A DNA stretch of 64,000 nt. Origin: Jejuia sp. UBA6058 (GTDB taxonomy: Bacteria > Bacteroidota > Bacteroidia > Flavobacteriales > Flavobacteriaceae). The translations under genes and the position numbers were made by a program. The stretch is taken from the NCBI GenBank assembly GCA_002428965.1, contig DIYI01000005.1:124829-188828 (forward strand), given 5' to 3'. The notes beneath the pieces were generated by a model. That model saw only the letters and a program-made list of their open reading frames with translations. It made no database searches and was not told the DNA's origin. Shown in pieces: positions 17,217 to 26,596 of this stretch (the stretch's first letter is position 1; the number at the start of each line of letters is the position of its first letter).

Positions 17217-17258
17217 TCATCCCTTTTCATTCATTTGGAAAGGGATTTTTTTATTTTT
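17217..17258 (+). terminator. Intrinsic terminator after the MscS gene
   Basis: The stem ATCCCTTT/AAAGGGAT with a 12-base loop is followed by TTTTTTATTTTT. It lies about 65 bases downstream of the channel gene and before the methyltransferase start. Confidence 0.82.
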
Positions 17259-17286
17259 ACACTATTCACAATCAAAACAAACAATC

Positions 17287-18093
17287 ATGAAACGCAAAGA
17301 ACTATTCGAATTTGAAGATTTCCATTGGTTTCCAAAAGTGTTTAGAACAGGAATGACCAACTTAATTTTGGTCCTACACAGAATGATGGGAACTTCAGAA
17401 GTTTTAGCGCGATTAATTTCGGAAATAGGAAATAAAGTTGATTTTCAACAAATTGTAGATTTAGGCTCTGGATCTGGCGGACCAATGCCAGATGCTATAA
17501 AGCTAATTAATGAAAAGAATAGTGAGAACAAATTAAAACTACTTTTATCTGATTTATATCCAAATCCTCAACTGGTAGAACGCATAAATAGTGCTGAAAA
17601 TAAAGATGTAAGTTACCATCAAACATCACTTAATGCCACAGATTTAAAAGAAGTACCTAATGGTTTAAAAACCATGATCGCAAGTTTTCATCATATGTCA
17701 CCAGCAAGTGCAAGACAAATTTTGAAATCGGCTTCAGATAACAAGCAACCTCTTTTAATTTATGAGATTACTCAGAATAATATTCCCTTTATTGCATGGT
17801 TGTTATTGCTACCAATATCTTTGCTTATTCTTATAGTAATGTCACTAATAATGACACCATTTTCTAAGAATTTAACAGTTGCACAATTAATTTTTACCTA
17901 TCTCATTCCAATTATTCCTTTAGCTTATGCTTGGGATGGGCAAGCTTCTTTAATGCGTACGTATACGTTTGAAGATATAAAGGAGTTGTTGTCGGATATA
18001 AAAACTTCAAACTACACTTGGGAAATTGAGGATGCCAAAAAGGAAAATGGAAAGAAATTGGGGTACTACGTTTTGGGGTATCCTGTTGCCTAA
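17287..18093 (+). CDS. Class I SAM-dependent methyltransferase with C-terminal membrane segments
   Basis: The 268-residue protein starts at MKRKELFEFEDFHWFPK, just after the terminator hairpin; an upstream in-frame extension to 17176 would run through that hairpin and is rejected. IVDLGSGSGGPMPDAIKLI is the SAM-binding motif I, LLLSDLYPNPQLVERI the acidic loop region, and MIASFHHMSP a later motif. Two hydrophobic helices lie at about residues 175-195 and 205-220 of the protein (PFIAWLLLLPISLLILIVM, LIFTYLIPIIPLAYAW), so it is probably membrane-bound. The substrate is unknown. Confidence 0.8.
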   Translation: MKRKELFEFEDFHWFPKVFRTGMTNLILVLHRMMGTSEVLARLISEIGNKVDFQQIVDLGSGSGGPMPDAIKLINEKNSENKLKLLLSDLYPNPQLVERINSAENKDVSYHQTSLNATDLKEVPNGLKTMIASFHHMSPASARQILKSASDNKQPLLIYEITQNNIPFIAWLLLLPISLLILIVMSLIMTPFSKNLTVAQLIFTYLIPIIPLAYAWDGQASLMRTYTFEDIKELLSDIKTSNYTWEIEDAKKENGKKLGYYVLGYPVA

Positions 18094-18099
18094 TAAAGC

Positions 18100-18816
18100 T
18101 TAAAATTTTCCTAAGTTAGTAAGCACATCATTTTTATAACTTCTACTAATTGGTAAAGACTTTTGCCCGATGGTTATTTCTTCATTGGTAAAAGATGAAA
18201 TATTAGATAAGGATATGATGTACGACCTGTGAATCCTCATAAAGTCCTTATTAGGTAGTTTCGCTTCAATAGCACTAATGGTTTCTCGGGTTACAATAGT
18301 TTCATTTTCTAAATGTATTTTAATGTAATCGCTGTAGCTTTCAACATAAATAATAGCGTCAAAATCAATTTTTATCATGCGTCTATCAGAACGGACAAAC
18401 ATAAAAGAATTGCCATTATAGGTTTCACTTTTATTTGAATCTGCTTCACCATAAATATCAAAATAATTGTTAACCGCTTTCAGTAAGCGTTCAAAAGAAA
18501 TAGGTTTTAAAAGATAGTCTACGGCTTTAAGTTCAAAACCCTCAACGGCATAATCTCTATATGCAGTTGTGAAAATAACCTTAATGTCTTTAGGTATGGA
18601 TTTAGCAAAGGAAATACCTGATATTTCGGGCATATTTATATCTAAAAAAACTAAATCAACCTTGTTGTCTCTTAAATAACTAAAACCTTCAATAGCATTG
18701 TTACAGGTTTCAATGGTATCAATGTTTGGAATTTTTGATAAGTGCGATGCAATAATTTCTTGTGCAATTACTTCGTCATCAATTATTAAGCACGATATGG
18801 TTCTTTTTGAGTTCAA
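18100..18816 (-). CDS. LytTR-family response regulator
   Basis: The 238-residue protein has a receiver domain (residues 6-125) with acidic pocket IIDDE, phosphoacceptor Asp59 in VFLDINMPEISG, and the lysine in YLLKPISF. A LytTR DNA-binding domain from about residue 140 carries FMFVRSDRRMIKIDFDAIIY, VESYSDYIKIHLENE and FMRIHRSYIISL. It is the partner of the LytS-type kinase directly upstream, with a 3-base gap. It would activate or repress genes in response to that sensor. Confidence 0.93.
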   Translation of the reverse strand: MNSKRTISCLIIDDEVIAQEIIASHLSKIPNIDTIETCNNAIEGFSYLRDNKVDLVFLDINMPEISGISFAKSIPKDIKVIFTTAYRDYAVEGFELKAVDYLLKPISFERLLKAVNNYFDIYGEADSNKSETYNGNSFMFVRSDRRMIKIDFDAIIYVESYSDYIKIHLENETIVTRETISAIEAKLPNKDFMRIHRSYIISLSNISSFTNEEITIGQKSLPISRSYKNDVLTNLGKF

Positions 18817-18819
18817 ATG

Positions 18820-19872
18820 TTAAGTGATTTGTAAACTAAGTTCTACCTTAAAGATACCATTTTTACAATCTATGTTGAGATTATAATTGTCCTTGTATAA
18901 TAGTTCCAAGCGCTTTTTAATATTGGTTAAACCAATCCCGTTTTTCAACGTTTCATCTTCCGCACAGGTATTTTCAATATAAAATGAAATATAGCCATTT
19001 TCATAGTTAAGTTTTGAAATGATTTTTAGGAGTCCGTTTTTAATGGTGCCGTGTTTAAAACTATTCTCAAAAAAAGGAAGCAATAACATTGGTGCAATCT
19101 TTATATCTTCAGATATGTTGGAAGTTGAAAAATCAATACTCAAGGTTTTATTAAACCGCATTTTTTCTAATTCTATATAATCGTTTATATGATTAATATC
19201 TTCAGATAACAAAACAAAGGGTTTATCAACTTTATAAAGCAAATAATCCAATAAGTTGGACAACTTCAGAATCATTTCTGCGGTTTCGTTCGCTTTTTTT
19301 AAGGCAAAGCCATACATTGTATTTAGAGTGTTAAACAGAAAATGCGGATGAATCTGCATTTTTAAATAATTCAACTCCTGCTCTTTAAGTTTTAGCTGAG
19401 TTTCTAAAATTTTATTTTGCAATTCACTAGTTTCTTTGGAATGTCTCAAATTAAGAATCAAGAGTTTATAAAAACTAGCCACTATTACTACTAGGTAAAC
19501 CGCAATAGCAACAAACAATAGGCTACGGCTTATCGGCGCCATTTCAGAATATTGAAAATTAGATAGATATACTAAGCCGTAAAACACAGAAATAACAATA
19601 AGATATGCCGAAATAATAAGTGAGCAAAGTGTGTAAAACCCGAACTTTATATAGCGTTTCGTAAAGAGATATTCTGGAATTATTTTATAAATAAAAACGT
19701 AAGTAGTAGCAATGGTAATAGGCATTAAAAATATTGAGAACGACAGTACATAGTTAAAGTTAGAACTATCAAATCCAAAAAAATAGAGGTAAAACAAAAG
19801 CACGCCACCCCAAAATAAAAGGTGTAGCAAAATTTGCCCTAATTTCCTTAAAACTGTTTTTTTCTTAAACAT
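18820..19872 (-). CDS. LytS/YehU-type sensor histidine kinase
   Basis: The 350-residue protein has four membrane helices in the first 140 residues, a short coiled coil (ELQNKILETQLKLKEQELN), and the His_kinase family motif MQIHPHFLFNTLNTMYGF with the phosphorylated histidine at 175 or 177. The ATPase domain includes MLLLPFFENSFKHG and a G-box ENGIGLTNIKKRLELL-like segment (NGIGLTNIKKRLELLY). The periplasmic loops are short, so the signal is likely membrane-borne. It forms an operon with the LytTR regulator and is divergent from the ExbB/MotA-like gene. Confidence 0.92.
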   Translation of the reverse strand: MFKKKTVLRKLGQILLHLLFWGGVLLFYLYFFGFDSSNFNYVLSFSIFLMPITIATTYVFIYKIIPEYLFTKRYIKFGFYTLCSLIISAYLIVISVFYGLVYLSNFQYSEMAPISRSLLFVAIAVYLVVIVASFYKLLILNLRHSKETSELQNKILETQLKLKEQELNYLKMQIHPHFLFNTLNTMYGFALKKANETAEMILKLSNLLDYLLYKVDKPFVLLSEDINHINDYIELEKMRFNKTLSIDFSTSNISEDIKIAPMLLLPFFENSFKHGTIKNGLLKIISKLNYENGYISFYIENTCAEDETLKNGIGLTNIKKRLELLYKDNYNLNIDCKNGIFKVELSLQIT

Positions 19873-20030
19873 TACTCACTTACAAAGTAGATACAATATT
19901 AGTACAATTTTGGAAGGGTTGTAGCTTTTGTAGACAGATAACCAATTTAGCAAGGGTTTCGGCAATATGTTATATTAATTGTTAAATTGGTCATCCATCG
20001 CATTTTAATAAATACGTTTATAAGACGGCA

Positions 20031-20038
20031 TATGTTTG
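20031..20038 (+). promoter_or_regulatory. Candidate -7 element for the ExbB/MotA-like gene
   Basis: TATGTTTG matches TAnnTTTG and lies 35 bases before the ATG at 20074, in the divergent region facing the LytS/LytTR operon. No -33 TTG is at normal spacing. Confidence 0.4.
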
Positions 20039-20073
20039 TAACTGTCTAACAAAAAGTAATTAAAATCAATATT

Positions 20074-20466
20074 ATGATTTCAAATGTATGTTTAGCAGCC
20101 TCTTTAAGTGTTTCCAACAGATTTATGGAAGGCGGTCCATTTTTTATGTCTCTTATTTTAATCTGTTTACTACTTGCCTTGGCTCTTTTAGGAACAGGTT
20201 TCTATAATTTAAAAAAGGACACCAATAAGTCAAAGAAAATGATTGGATTAGCATCAGATGCTAGCCTTCTAGGATTGGTACTAGGGTTTTTAGGATCTAT
20301 AATTGGTATGATTGAAGCATTCGATGCCATTGAATCTGTGGCGGATATAAGTACGGGTATGATGGCCGGTGGCTTGAAAGTTTCTTTTTTAACCACAGTT
20401 TTCGGTTCTATAACGTTTATTTTACCAAGAATTGGCATCCTTATTTTAAAGTCCTTGATAAAATAA
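20074..20466 (+). CDS. Small MotA/TolQ/ExbB-like membrane protein
   Basis: The 130-residue protein has three hydrophobic segments: about residues 23-44, 60-80 and 95-125. The last two, LLGLVLGFLGSIIGMIEAF and GGLKVSFLTTVFGSITFI, follow the MotA/TolQ/ExbB proton-channel pattern of a glycine-rich helix pair. It is much shorter than ExbB because the cytoplasmic domain is missing. No ExbD partner is adjacent. It is transcribed divergently from the LytS/LytTR operon and may be its target. Confidence 0.65.
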   Translation: MISNVCLAASLSVSNRFMEGGPFFMSLILICLLLALALLGTGFYNLKKDTNKSKKMIGLASDASLLGLVLGFLGSIIGMIEAFDAIESVADISTGMMAGGLKVSFLTTVFGSITFILPRIGILILKSLIK

Positions 20467-20469
20467 TTT

Positions 20470-20555
20470 GGGCGTTACCCGCAAGGGGTCAGACTATCCG
20501 CTATATCTTTTTAGCTTTTAGTGGCAAAAAAGGATGCCGCTTCTATCCCTAACGC
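20470..20555. repeat. Structured intergenic element, flavobacterial GGGCGTTA...TAACGC type
   Basis: The element opens GGGCGTTACCCGC and closes CCCTAACGC, so its ends (GCGTTA/TAACGC) are inverted. Its core holds ATCTTTTT facing AAAAAAGGAT. It begins 4 bases after the stop codon of the ExbB/MotA-like gene. I recall similar elements, ending in CCCTAACGC, behind genes in other Flavobacteriia; this is memory and not a search. The whole gap 20467-20858 otherwise holds only this element and the terminator at 20647. Confidence 0.55.
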
Positions 20556-20646
20556 ACGCATCTGCCAGCAACATTAAAAACTCACATTTAGTAATATACT
20601 TGCAAACACTTAACATCAATCAATAAAGAAACTTACTGAATGTTTT

Positions 20647-20687
20647 AAGCCCTTTTCATAAATTTTAGAAAGGGCTTTTTTATTTCT
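20647..20687 (+). terminator. Intrinsic terminator
   Basis: The stem AAGCCCTTT/AAAGGGCTT with a 13-base loop is followed by a T-rich tail. It lies 180 bases after the ExbB/MotA-like gene, beyond the structured element. The remaining 170 bases to the next gene show no other clear signal. Confidence 0.8.
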
Positions 20688-20858
20688 AGAAAGTAAAAAA
20701 GACTGATGGCTCACTCAAAATAACTGTTCCCTAATTTTCGTTTTATAAATAGAGTTCCCGAAACTAAATTCAAATATTCTTAAACAAAAACAATTATGGT
20801 AGTGTTTTTGTGACATGAATATTTTATAAACTATAATTAATCTTTAAAACTTAAAATT

Positions 20859-22067
20859 ATGAGAATTCTAGCTTTTTTGTTCTGCATTTTTATCACTTCG
20901 ATCTTTAACGCACAAAGCGGAGAATTCAAAAAACACTCCAATGGTTTAATCTATAGTGAGAATACAATGAGTAAGTTAGCTCATATTGTAGATTCTTTAA
21001 ATCTTAAATATAAATCTTGCGATTTTAATAAGACATTCTATTCTAAGTCGCAGGCAATAGCTTATAAAATAGAGTTAGACGATAAGAAAAGTCAAGTAAA
21101 AAAAGATATGGAGAATGGTATTTCAATTCAAGAGTTTAAGTTAAAATACCCAAAGGTAAAGGTTGATGAAAATGTCTTGGTTGTGAGGTTTCAATATAAA
21201 AATTATGAAGGAGAAGATGTTTTAGAGTTTAGTGAGATTAGTTTAACTGATGATTACGGTTTAGAAATTCATAAAAAAGGAAATTTGAAGCCTTACTTAG
21301 GAGATTTAAAGTCAAAATGGGTTTATAGAGAAGGGTATTCAAAAAATACTGTGAAAGCCTTTTATTTTCACAATGGTTTTAAATCTATTCCTTTAAATGA
21401 AAAATATAAGCGTATGATTGGTTATGCAGATTGTTTAATTGATACAACAACTACAAAATTAAAAGAGGAGTTGGAAATGGGTATGCCAATGCTTCCTGAT
21501 AACTGGGATAAACTATCTAATAACGAACAGGAAAAGTTGCTTGATAAAATGCGAGGAACTCGGGTTGTAGGCTCATGTAGTATGGACAGTAGCCCTAGAA
21601 TACATGCTGCTAACATTGCTGTGTTGGCCGCCGAAACCATCAATTGGGAAGTGTTTCTAAAGGCACATTTGGATATTATGAATGATAGGTTTGAAAGAGT
21701 TTCTGACGGTAGTTATGCTTGGAAGGGTAGAAAAACATACATAAAGGAGTTAGAAGAACTTGATATTAAAGTATTGGATTTAATTTTGGGTATATCCTTG
21801 AGAATTGAGAATCCAGCCCAAAATCATTACTATGGCAGTATTGGGAGGGTCGGTAGAGCATTATCTGAAACTAAGAATGCTAAGGAAATAGAGGAGGCCA
21901 TTTTGAGGATGATTAAGGATGAAAGTTTGGATGATTATAATAGGGTTATAGCTTACTATTTATATTCCAATTATGCTCATAATCTAGCAAATGAAACCAT
22001 TAAGAAGGAAAAAGTAGCTTCTCTTAAACAGGTCTACGAATATTTGCCAGAATATTTGATAAAATAA
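20859..22067 (+). CDS. Secreted protein of unknown function
   Basis: This 402-residue protein has a clear signal peptide (MRILAFLFCIFITSIFNAQS). The mature part is lysine-rich and contains a conserved-looking cysteine pair region (MIGYADCLID, VVGSCSMDSSPR). Its C-terminal half is mainly helical (NIAVLAAETINWEVFLKAH, LKELEELDIKVLDLILG-like) and may be an alpha-solenoid. I do not recognise a family. It stands alone between a terminator and the convergent S1/P1 nuclease gene. Confidence 0.7.
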   Translation: MRILAFLFCIFITSIFNAQSGEFKKHSNGLIYSENTMSKLAHIVDSLNLKYKSCDFNKTFYSKSQAIAYKIELDDKKSQVKKDMENGISIQEFKLKYPKVKVDENVLVVRFQYKNYEGEDVLEFSEISLTDDYGLEIHKKGNLKPYLGDLKSKWVYREGYSKNTVKAFYFHNGFKSIPLNEKYKRMIGYADCLIDTTTTKLKEELEMGMPMLPDNWDKLSNNEQEKLLDKMRGTRVVGSCSMDSSPRIHAANIAVLAAETINWEVFLKAHLDIMNDRFERVSDGSYAWKGRKTYIKELEELDIKVLDLILGISLRIENPAQNHYYGSIGRVGRALSETKNAKEIEEAILRMIKDESLDDYNRVIAYYLYSNYAHNLANETIKKEKVASLKQVYEYLPEYLIK

Positions 22068-22086
22068 AGAGCTTTGATTATTTGAT

Positions 22087-22866
22087 TTAAAACAGATCAT
22101 TCAAAACTTTAGCCAAACGAATACCAGCAATTTGAAGTTGAGACCTTACGGTATCAAAATGTAAATAAGAGTATCTATATCTTAAATTTTCTCCTGGTTT
22201 TGCAGAATTATATACTGTTTTGGAGAGTTTATGCGTTTCGTTTACCCAATCAATAACAAAACCTTCTTGAATTAATTTTACCTGTTTTTTTGATAAAGCA
22301 GGCGAATTATTCGCTAATTCGGAATAACTCATCCCGTAGGTTCTAATCATTTCGGTGTCCCAAACCTTATGGAGATTAGTATCCTCATAATGCCATTGCA
22401 CTTTAAAATCGTTACCACCTCTGTCTTCTGCTAATCCAATATGCATAGGTTGGTGTAAGTCTCCAATGAGATGGATTAACAGTTTTAGATAGAAAACTTT
22501 ATCAGCTTCCGAAGACTTTTTATCTGTGATTACGGACATACAATAGGCGATACCGCTCACCAAATCGCCATCTGGATTTCTTTTCGAAGCATCATAGGTC
22601 TCGTCCATCGGCATATTAATATAATGCCATGAGTAAAACTCATTAAAGCGTTTATCTGATTTAATTTCATCTGCAAATGTTGACACCAGAGCCAATGATT
22701 CCTTACCCAGAAGTCTTTTAATGGCGCGCTTAGTTTTTGGTTTCAGATAACTATTGGCAATTTCTCCAACAACTCTATGTCCTGTTGAACCCCATTTTGG
22801 TTCAGCAGAAAGGTTGAAAATCACCAATATACTTATAACAACAGTGGTAAAGAGTTTTGTTTTCAT
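22087..22866 (-). CDS. Secreted zinc-dependent S1/P1-type nuclease
   Basis: The 259-residue protein starts at MKTKLFTTVV with a signal peptide ending about residue 21. The mature end bears the zinc ligand Trp25 in PKWGSTGHRVVGEIA. Further metal-ligand motifs are WHYINMP, HLIGDLHQPMHIG, GGNDFKVQWH and NLHKVWDTEM. The family cleaves single-stranded DNA and RNA, and in Bacteroidota probably scavenges phosphate or nucleotides in the periplasm. A longer frame to 22974 would overlap the helicase gene and is rejected. The start is 13 bases after the helicase stop. Confidence 0.92.
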   Translation of the reverse strand: MKTKLFTTVVISILVIFNLSAEPKWGSTGHRVVGEIANSYLKPKTKRAIKRLLGKESLALVSTFADEIKSDKRFNEFYSWHYINMPMDETYDASKRNPDGDLVSGIAYCMSVITDKKSSEADKVFYLKLLIHLIGDLHQPMHIGLAEDRGGNDFKVQWHYEDTNLHKVWDTEMIRTYGMSYSELANNSPALSKKQVKLIQEGFVIDWVNETHKLSKTVYNSAKPGENLRYRYSYLHFDTVRSQLQIAGIRLAKVLNDLF

Positions 22867-22879
22867 TTTAAATAGTCTT

Positions 22880-24232
22880 TTATCTTTTTTTTCTTCTTCT
22901 ATTGGCAGTTTTATCCCCACGAGTTTTAGGTTTTTTATACTTTTTTGCCATTTCCCTGCGGTAAGAACCACCAAGATTTACTTTTTTGTTCTTGTCTTTC
23001 TTTTCATGAAAAGCGGGCCCTGGGGCATCTTCTTCTGCAGGCTTGGTTGGGTTATTTCGTTCTTTAATTTGTGGACGTTCTTCAGGAATTAATTCATTAG
23101 AAATTTCTACATGTTCTGGGATATCCAAAACAGGAATCTTCATTTGCATCAATGTTTCAATAGCTTCCAATGCATCTTGCTCTTTTTCGGTAGAAAAAAC
23201 TAACGCAGTACCCTCGCGTTCAGCGCGCCCTGTTCTACCAATACGATGCATGTAATTTTCTGGATATTCTGGCGTATCAAAATTTATCACATGCGAAATA
23301 TTATCTATGTCTAATCCACGTGCCATAACATCAGTAGCAATCAAAATACGCTGTTCGCCACTGTCAAAGGCTTCAATACTTCTTAAGCGATAATTTTGTG
23401 TTTTGTTGGAATGGATGACACAGATTTCACTATTAAAATGCTCTTCAAGCTTTTCAAATAAACGATCTGCCATTCTTTTATAAGCAACAAAAATTAGGAC
23501 CTTATTGAATTCTTCTTCATTTTGTAATAAATGAATTAATAGATTCAACTTAGTATAAAAGTTTGAAACCTCGTAACGCTGTTGCGAAATATTATCTAGT
23601 GGTGTTCCCGAAACTGCAATAGAAATACGTTCTGGGTTTCTAAAGAAATCTGAAATTAAGGCATCTACATCTTGTGTCATAGTAGCAGAAAACATAATAT
23701 TCTGTCTACGCTCAGGAAGAATATCAAAGATATTGACTAATTGATGCCTAAACCCTAAATCTAACATCACATCGACTTCATCAATCACTAATTTCTGAAT
23801 AGATTTTAATTGCAAAACTCTACTAACCGCTAAATCATATAAGCGTCCAGGAGTTGCCACAATAATGTCTAAACCTTGTGCTACAGCTTGTTTTTGAGTA
23901 TTAATATTAGTGCCGCCATAAACACCCAAAACACGATTGTTAATGTATTTAGAGAGTTTTTCAATCTCTTCAACAACTTGTACAACTAATTCGCGTGTTG
24001 GAACAAGTATTAAAACTCTAGGATTATCTTGTTTTGAGAATTTTAAATTCCGCAGAATAGGGAGCATGTAGGCAAATGTCTTACCAGTTCCTGTTTGTGC
24101 AATACCAACCACATCTCTACCAGAAGCTACGGTTCCAAAAGCTTCTGATTGAATAGGCGTTGGTGTTGTAAAACCTAAGTCCTCTAAGGCATTATAAAGC
24201 GGTGTATTTAAATTTAGGTCTTGAAATGTCAA
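22880..24232 (-). CDS. DEAD-box ATP-dependent RNA helicase
   Basis: The 450-residue protein has all helicase motifs: Q motif (FTTPTPIQSEAF), motif I AQTGTGKT (residues 45-52), PTRELV, GG, TPGR, motif II IDEVD, SAT, and motif VI HRIGRTGR. Motif II is DEVD instead of DEAD, which is seen in some bacterial members. The tail of about 75 residues is lysine/arginine-rich (SYRREMAKKYKKPKTRGDK), fitting an RNA-binding RhlE-type helicase in ribosome assembly or mRNA turnover. It precedes the S1/P1 nuclease gene on the same strand. Confidence 0.93.
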   Translation of the reverse strand: MTFQDLNLNTPLYNALEDLGFTTPTPIQSEAFGTVASGRDVVGIAQTGTGKTFAYMLPILRNLKFSKQDNPRVLILVPTRELVVQVVEEIEKLSKYINNRVLGVYGGTNINTQKQAVAQGLDIIVATPGRLYDLAVSRVLQLKSIQKLVIDEVDVMLDLGFRHQLVNIFDILPERRQNIMFSATMTQDVDALISDFFRNPERISIAVSGTPLDNISQQRYEVSNFYTKLNLLIHLLQNEEEFNKVLIFVAYKRMADRLFEKLEEHFNSEICVIHSNKTQNYRLRSIEAFDSGEQRILIATDVMARGLDIDNISHVINFDTPEYPENYMHRIGRTGRAEREGTALVFSTEKEQDALEAIETLMQMKIPVLDIPEHVEISNELIPEERPQIKERNNPTKPAEEDAPGPAFHEKKDKNKKVNLGGSYRREMAKKYKKPKTRGDKTANRRRKKR

Positions 24233-24265
24233 AATAACAATGTTTTCTCTATGAGTCAGATAGTT

Positions 24266-25156
24266 CTATAATAAATGTGTATCGTTAATTTCAATACTAT
24301 AACCAGCTTCAAAATTTTTGTCTGTTTCTAAGGTCAAAATACCTTCTTTATCAACAAGTTGCTGATTCGTATTTACATGATCCGCAATACCAAGCCAAGG
24401 TTCTAAACACACAAAATTGCCGTTTGGTTTTGCCCAAATACCAAAATACGGAAATCCATCAAACTGAAAAGATAGAATTTCTCCATGTGTTTTGCTATTT
24501 AAAGTGATGTTTCTAGATTCTAAATTTTTAAACACCAAAGCATCTTTATTAAAAAGCGTGTTGTTAAGTGGTAAACTATTAGGGTGTTCAAAAACACGTT
24601 TTGTTTCAGAAGTCATTAAACCACTTGCAATATCCATCATATAACGTTTAGCAGTTTCAGATTTTTCGAATTTCAATTGGTAATCGCTATAACTTTCGTT
24701 TTCAAAAACGGGACACTTAAAAGCGGGGTGGCCGCCAACTGAGAAATACATGGTTTTGCTATCCATATTCTTTACCTCGTAAGTTACCTTTAGGCTATTA
24801 TTAATCAAAGTATACAGAACATAAAACTCAAATTGAAACGGGTATTGTTTCAATGTGGTTTCATTTGCAATAAGTTTGAAGACCAATTGATTTTCAGTTT
24901 GCTCATGAAGTTCAATGTCTGTGTTGTTTCTAATAAGTCCGTGTTTTGGAAGCTGATATGTTTCACCTTCAAAAACGCATGAATTATCTTTTAAAGCACC
25001 AATAATGGGAAAAAGATTGGGCGCAAAACTACCCCAAATATCAGGATTCGCGTCCCACATAAATTCTGTATTGTGCTTTACAGAAGCAATCCTGCAAAGT
25101 TCTGCACCAGAGGTTTTAACCTCTATAACTAATTTTTCATTTTGCAATTGGTACAT
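24266..25156 (-). CDS. Aldose 1-epimerase (LacX-like) family protein
   Basis: The 296-residue protein has the galactose-mutarotase fold signatures of the LacX subgroup: FMWDANPDIWGSFAPNLFPI, KHGLIRNTDIE-like (PKHGLIRNN) with a conserved histidine, VGGHPAFKCP with the second conserved histidine, and a late EPWLGIADHVN segment with the general-base glutamate. It likely interconverts sugar anomers in the cytoplasm; the sugar is unknown. The gene stands between the helicase and the divergent pabB gene. Confidence 0.88.
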   Translation of the reverse strand: MYQLQNEKLVIEVKTSGAELCRIASVKHNTEFMWDANPDIWGSFAPNLFPIIGALKDNSCVFEGETYQLPKHGLIRNNTDIELHEQTENQLVFKLIANETTLKQYPFQFEFYVLYTLINNSLKVTYEVKNMDSKTMYFSVGGHPAFKCPVFENESYSDYQLKFEKSETAKRYMMDIASGLMTSETKRVFEHPNSLPLNNTLFNKDALVFKNLESRNITLNSKTHGEILSFQFDGFPYFGIWAKPNGNFVCLEPWLGIADHVNTNQQLVDKEGILTLETDKNFEAGYSIEINDTHLL

Positions 25157-25211
25157 TATTAATCTTTTTAATTCATCTTAGCAAAAGTCTTAATTTTCTA
25201 ACCATTCTCAT

Positions 25212-25219
25212 TAAATTTG
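25212..25219 (+). promoter_or_regulatory. Candidate -7 element of pabB
   Basis: TAAATTTG matches TAnnTTTG and ends 17 bases before the TTG start of pabB. No TTG is seen at the -33 position. Confidence 0.42.
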
Positions 25220-25236
25220 CCCGATAAGTTATATTC

Positions 25237-26535
25237 TTGAGAACAAAAAAAGTTTTTAAACCTAAGAATATTGAAGCGTTTAAAAATCAACTATTGATTT
25301 GGGCGCAGCAATTTGATGATGTAGTTTGGTTAGATTCCAATAACTACGACCAAAAATTTTCTAGTTATGATGCGGCATTGGCAGTAGATGCGTTTACCGG
25401 CATTCAAACTGATGTTGATAATGGTTTTGAAAAACTAAAAGAATATCAAAGCACTACAAAAGATTGGATTTTTGGCTATCTCACGTACGATTTAAAAAAT
25501 GATATTGAAGATTTGTCTTCCAATAACCATGATGGTTTAGACTTCCCAGATTTATATTTTTTTCAACCTAAACGACTATTTCTTTTAAAAGGGGATGAGG
25601 TTGAAATTCAATATTTACCTGTAGTTGATGATGAAATAGAAGAGGATTTAGAATGTATATTAGATAGCGAATGTCATACTGAACGTAGTCTAAGTACTTT
25701 TGGAGATGTAAAAATAAAACTTAGAATTCATAAAGACGAGTACTTCCAAAAAGTCAATAGAATTCTAGAACATTTGCATCACGGCTCTATTTATGAGGTA
25801 AATTTTTGTCAAGAGTTTTATGCTGAAAACACCTTTATTCATCCATTGGAAACCTATCAAAATCTAAATAATATTTCCAACCCGCCTTTTGCGTCTTTTG
25901 TAAAGCTTTATGATAAATATGTGTTGTGCGCTTCACCTGAACGTTACTTAAAAAAAGAAGATGATACAGTCATTTCGCAACCCATAAAAGGTACTGCAAA
26001 ACGCTCTGAAAACCCTCAAGAAGACACCCAATTAAAAACTACCTTAGAAAACGACGAAAAGGAACGAAGCGAAAACATCATGATAGTGGATTTGGTGCGT
26101 AATGATTTGTCTAAAACAGCACTAAAAGGTAGTGTGAAAGTTGAGGAATTATGCAAGATTTATACCTTCGACCAGGTACATCAAATGATTTCCACAGTAA
26201 CTTCAAAAGTAGAAAACACAACGCATCTCATTGATATTATCAAAAGCACATTCCCTATGGGAAGTATGACGGGCGCACCAAAAATCTCAGCAATGAAAAT
26301 TATTGAAGAGCTTGAACAAACCAAACGTGGCGTATATTCTGGAGGTATTGGCTATTTTACCCCAAATGGTGACTTTGATTTTAACGTGGTCATACGCAGT
26401 ATTTTGTACAATGAAAGTAAACAATATGTGTCTTATTCTGTTGGAGGTGCTATAACTGCAAAAAGCGATCCTTTAAAGGAATATGAGGAATGCTTAGTTA
26501 AAGCCAAAGCGATGCGTGAGGTTTTGGAAAGTTAA
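25237..26535 (+). CDS. pabB: Aminodeoxychorismate synthase component I
   Basis: The 432-residue enzyme converts chorismate and amide ammonia to 4-amino-4-deoxychorismate for folate. It carries the chorismate-binding motifs PIKGTAKR, MIVDLVRNDLS and FPMGSMTGAPKISAM. The PIKGT lysine distinguishes PabB from anthranilate synthase TrpE, which has PIAGT. The N-terminal domain of about 170 residues is somewhat divergent. TTG at 25237 is the best start because the next in-frame ATG is far inside. No glutaminase or lyase partner is adjacent. It is followed by a lipoprotein-like gene and tilS. Confidence 0.9.
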   Translation: MRTKKVFKPKNIEAFKNQLLIWAQQFDDVVWLDSNNYDQKFSSYDAALAVDAFTGIQTDVDNGFEKLKEYQSTTKDWIFGYLTYDLKNDIEDLSSNNHDGLDFPDLYFFQPKRLFLLKGDEVEIQYLPVVDDEIEEDLECILDSECHTERSLSTFGDVKIKLRIHKDEYFQKVNRILEHLHHGSIYEVNFCQEFYAENTFIHPLETYQNLNNISNPPFASFVKLYDKYVLCASPERYLKKEDDTVISQPIKGTAKRSENPQEDTQLKTTLENDEKERSENIMIVDLVRNDLSKTALKGSVKVEELCKIYTFDQVHQMISTVTSKVENTTHLIDIIKSTFPMGSMTGAPKISAMKIIEELEQTKRGVYSGGIGYFTPNGDFDFNVVIRSILYNESKQYVSYSVGGAITAKSDPLKEYEECLVKAKAMREVLES

Positions 26536-26596
26536 GGAGTTAATTCACATTGAAAGCAACCTTTTAAATGAAAGCACATCTTATAAATAAAAATTT

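Noticed and set aside
17176..17286. N-terminal extension of the methyltransferase at 17287
   Set aside because: It runs through the 17217-17258 terminator hairpin and adds sequence without homology. ATG at 17287 fits better.
22867..22974. Extended S1/P1 nuclease start at 22974
   Set aside because: It would overlap the helicase coding end and precede the signal peptide with a lysine-rich stretch. ATG at 22866 puts the signal peptide at the N terminus.
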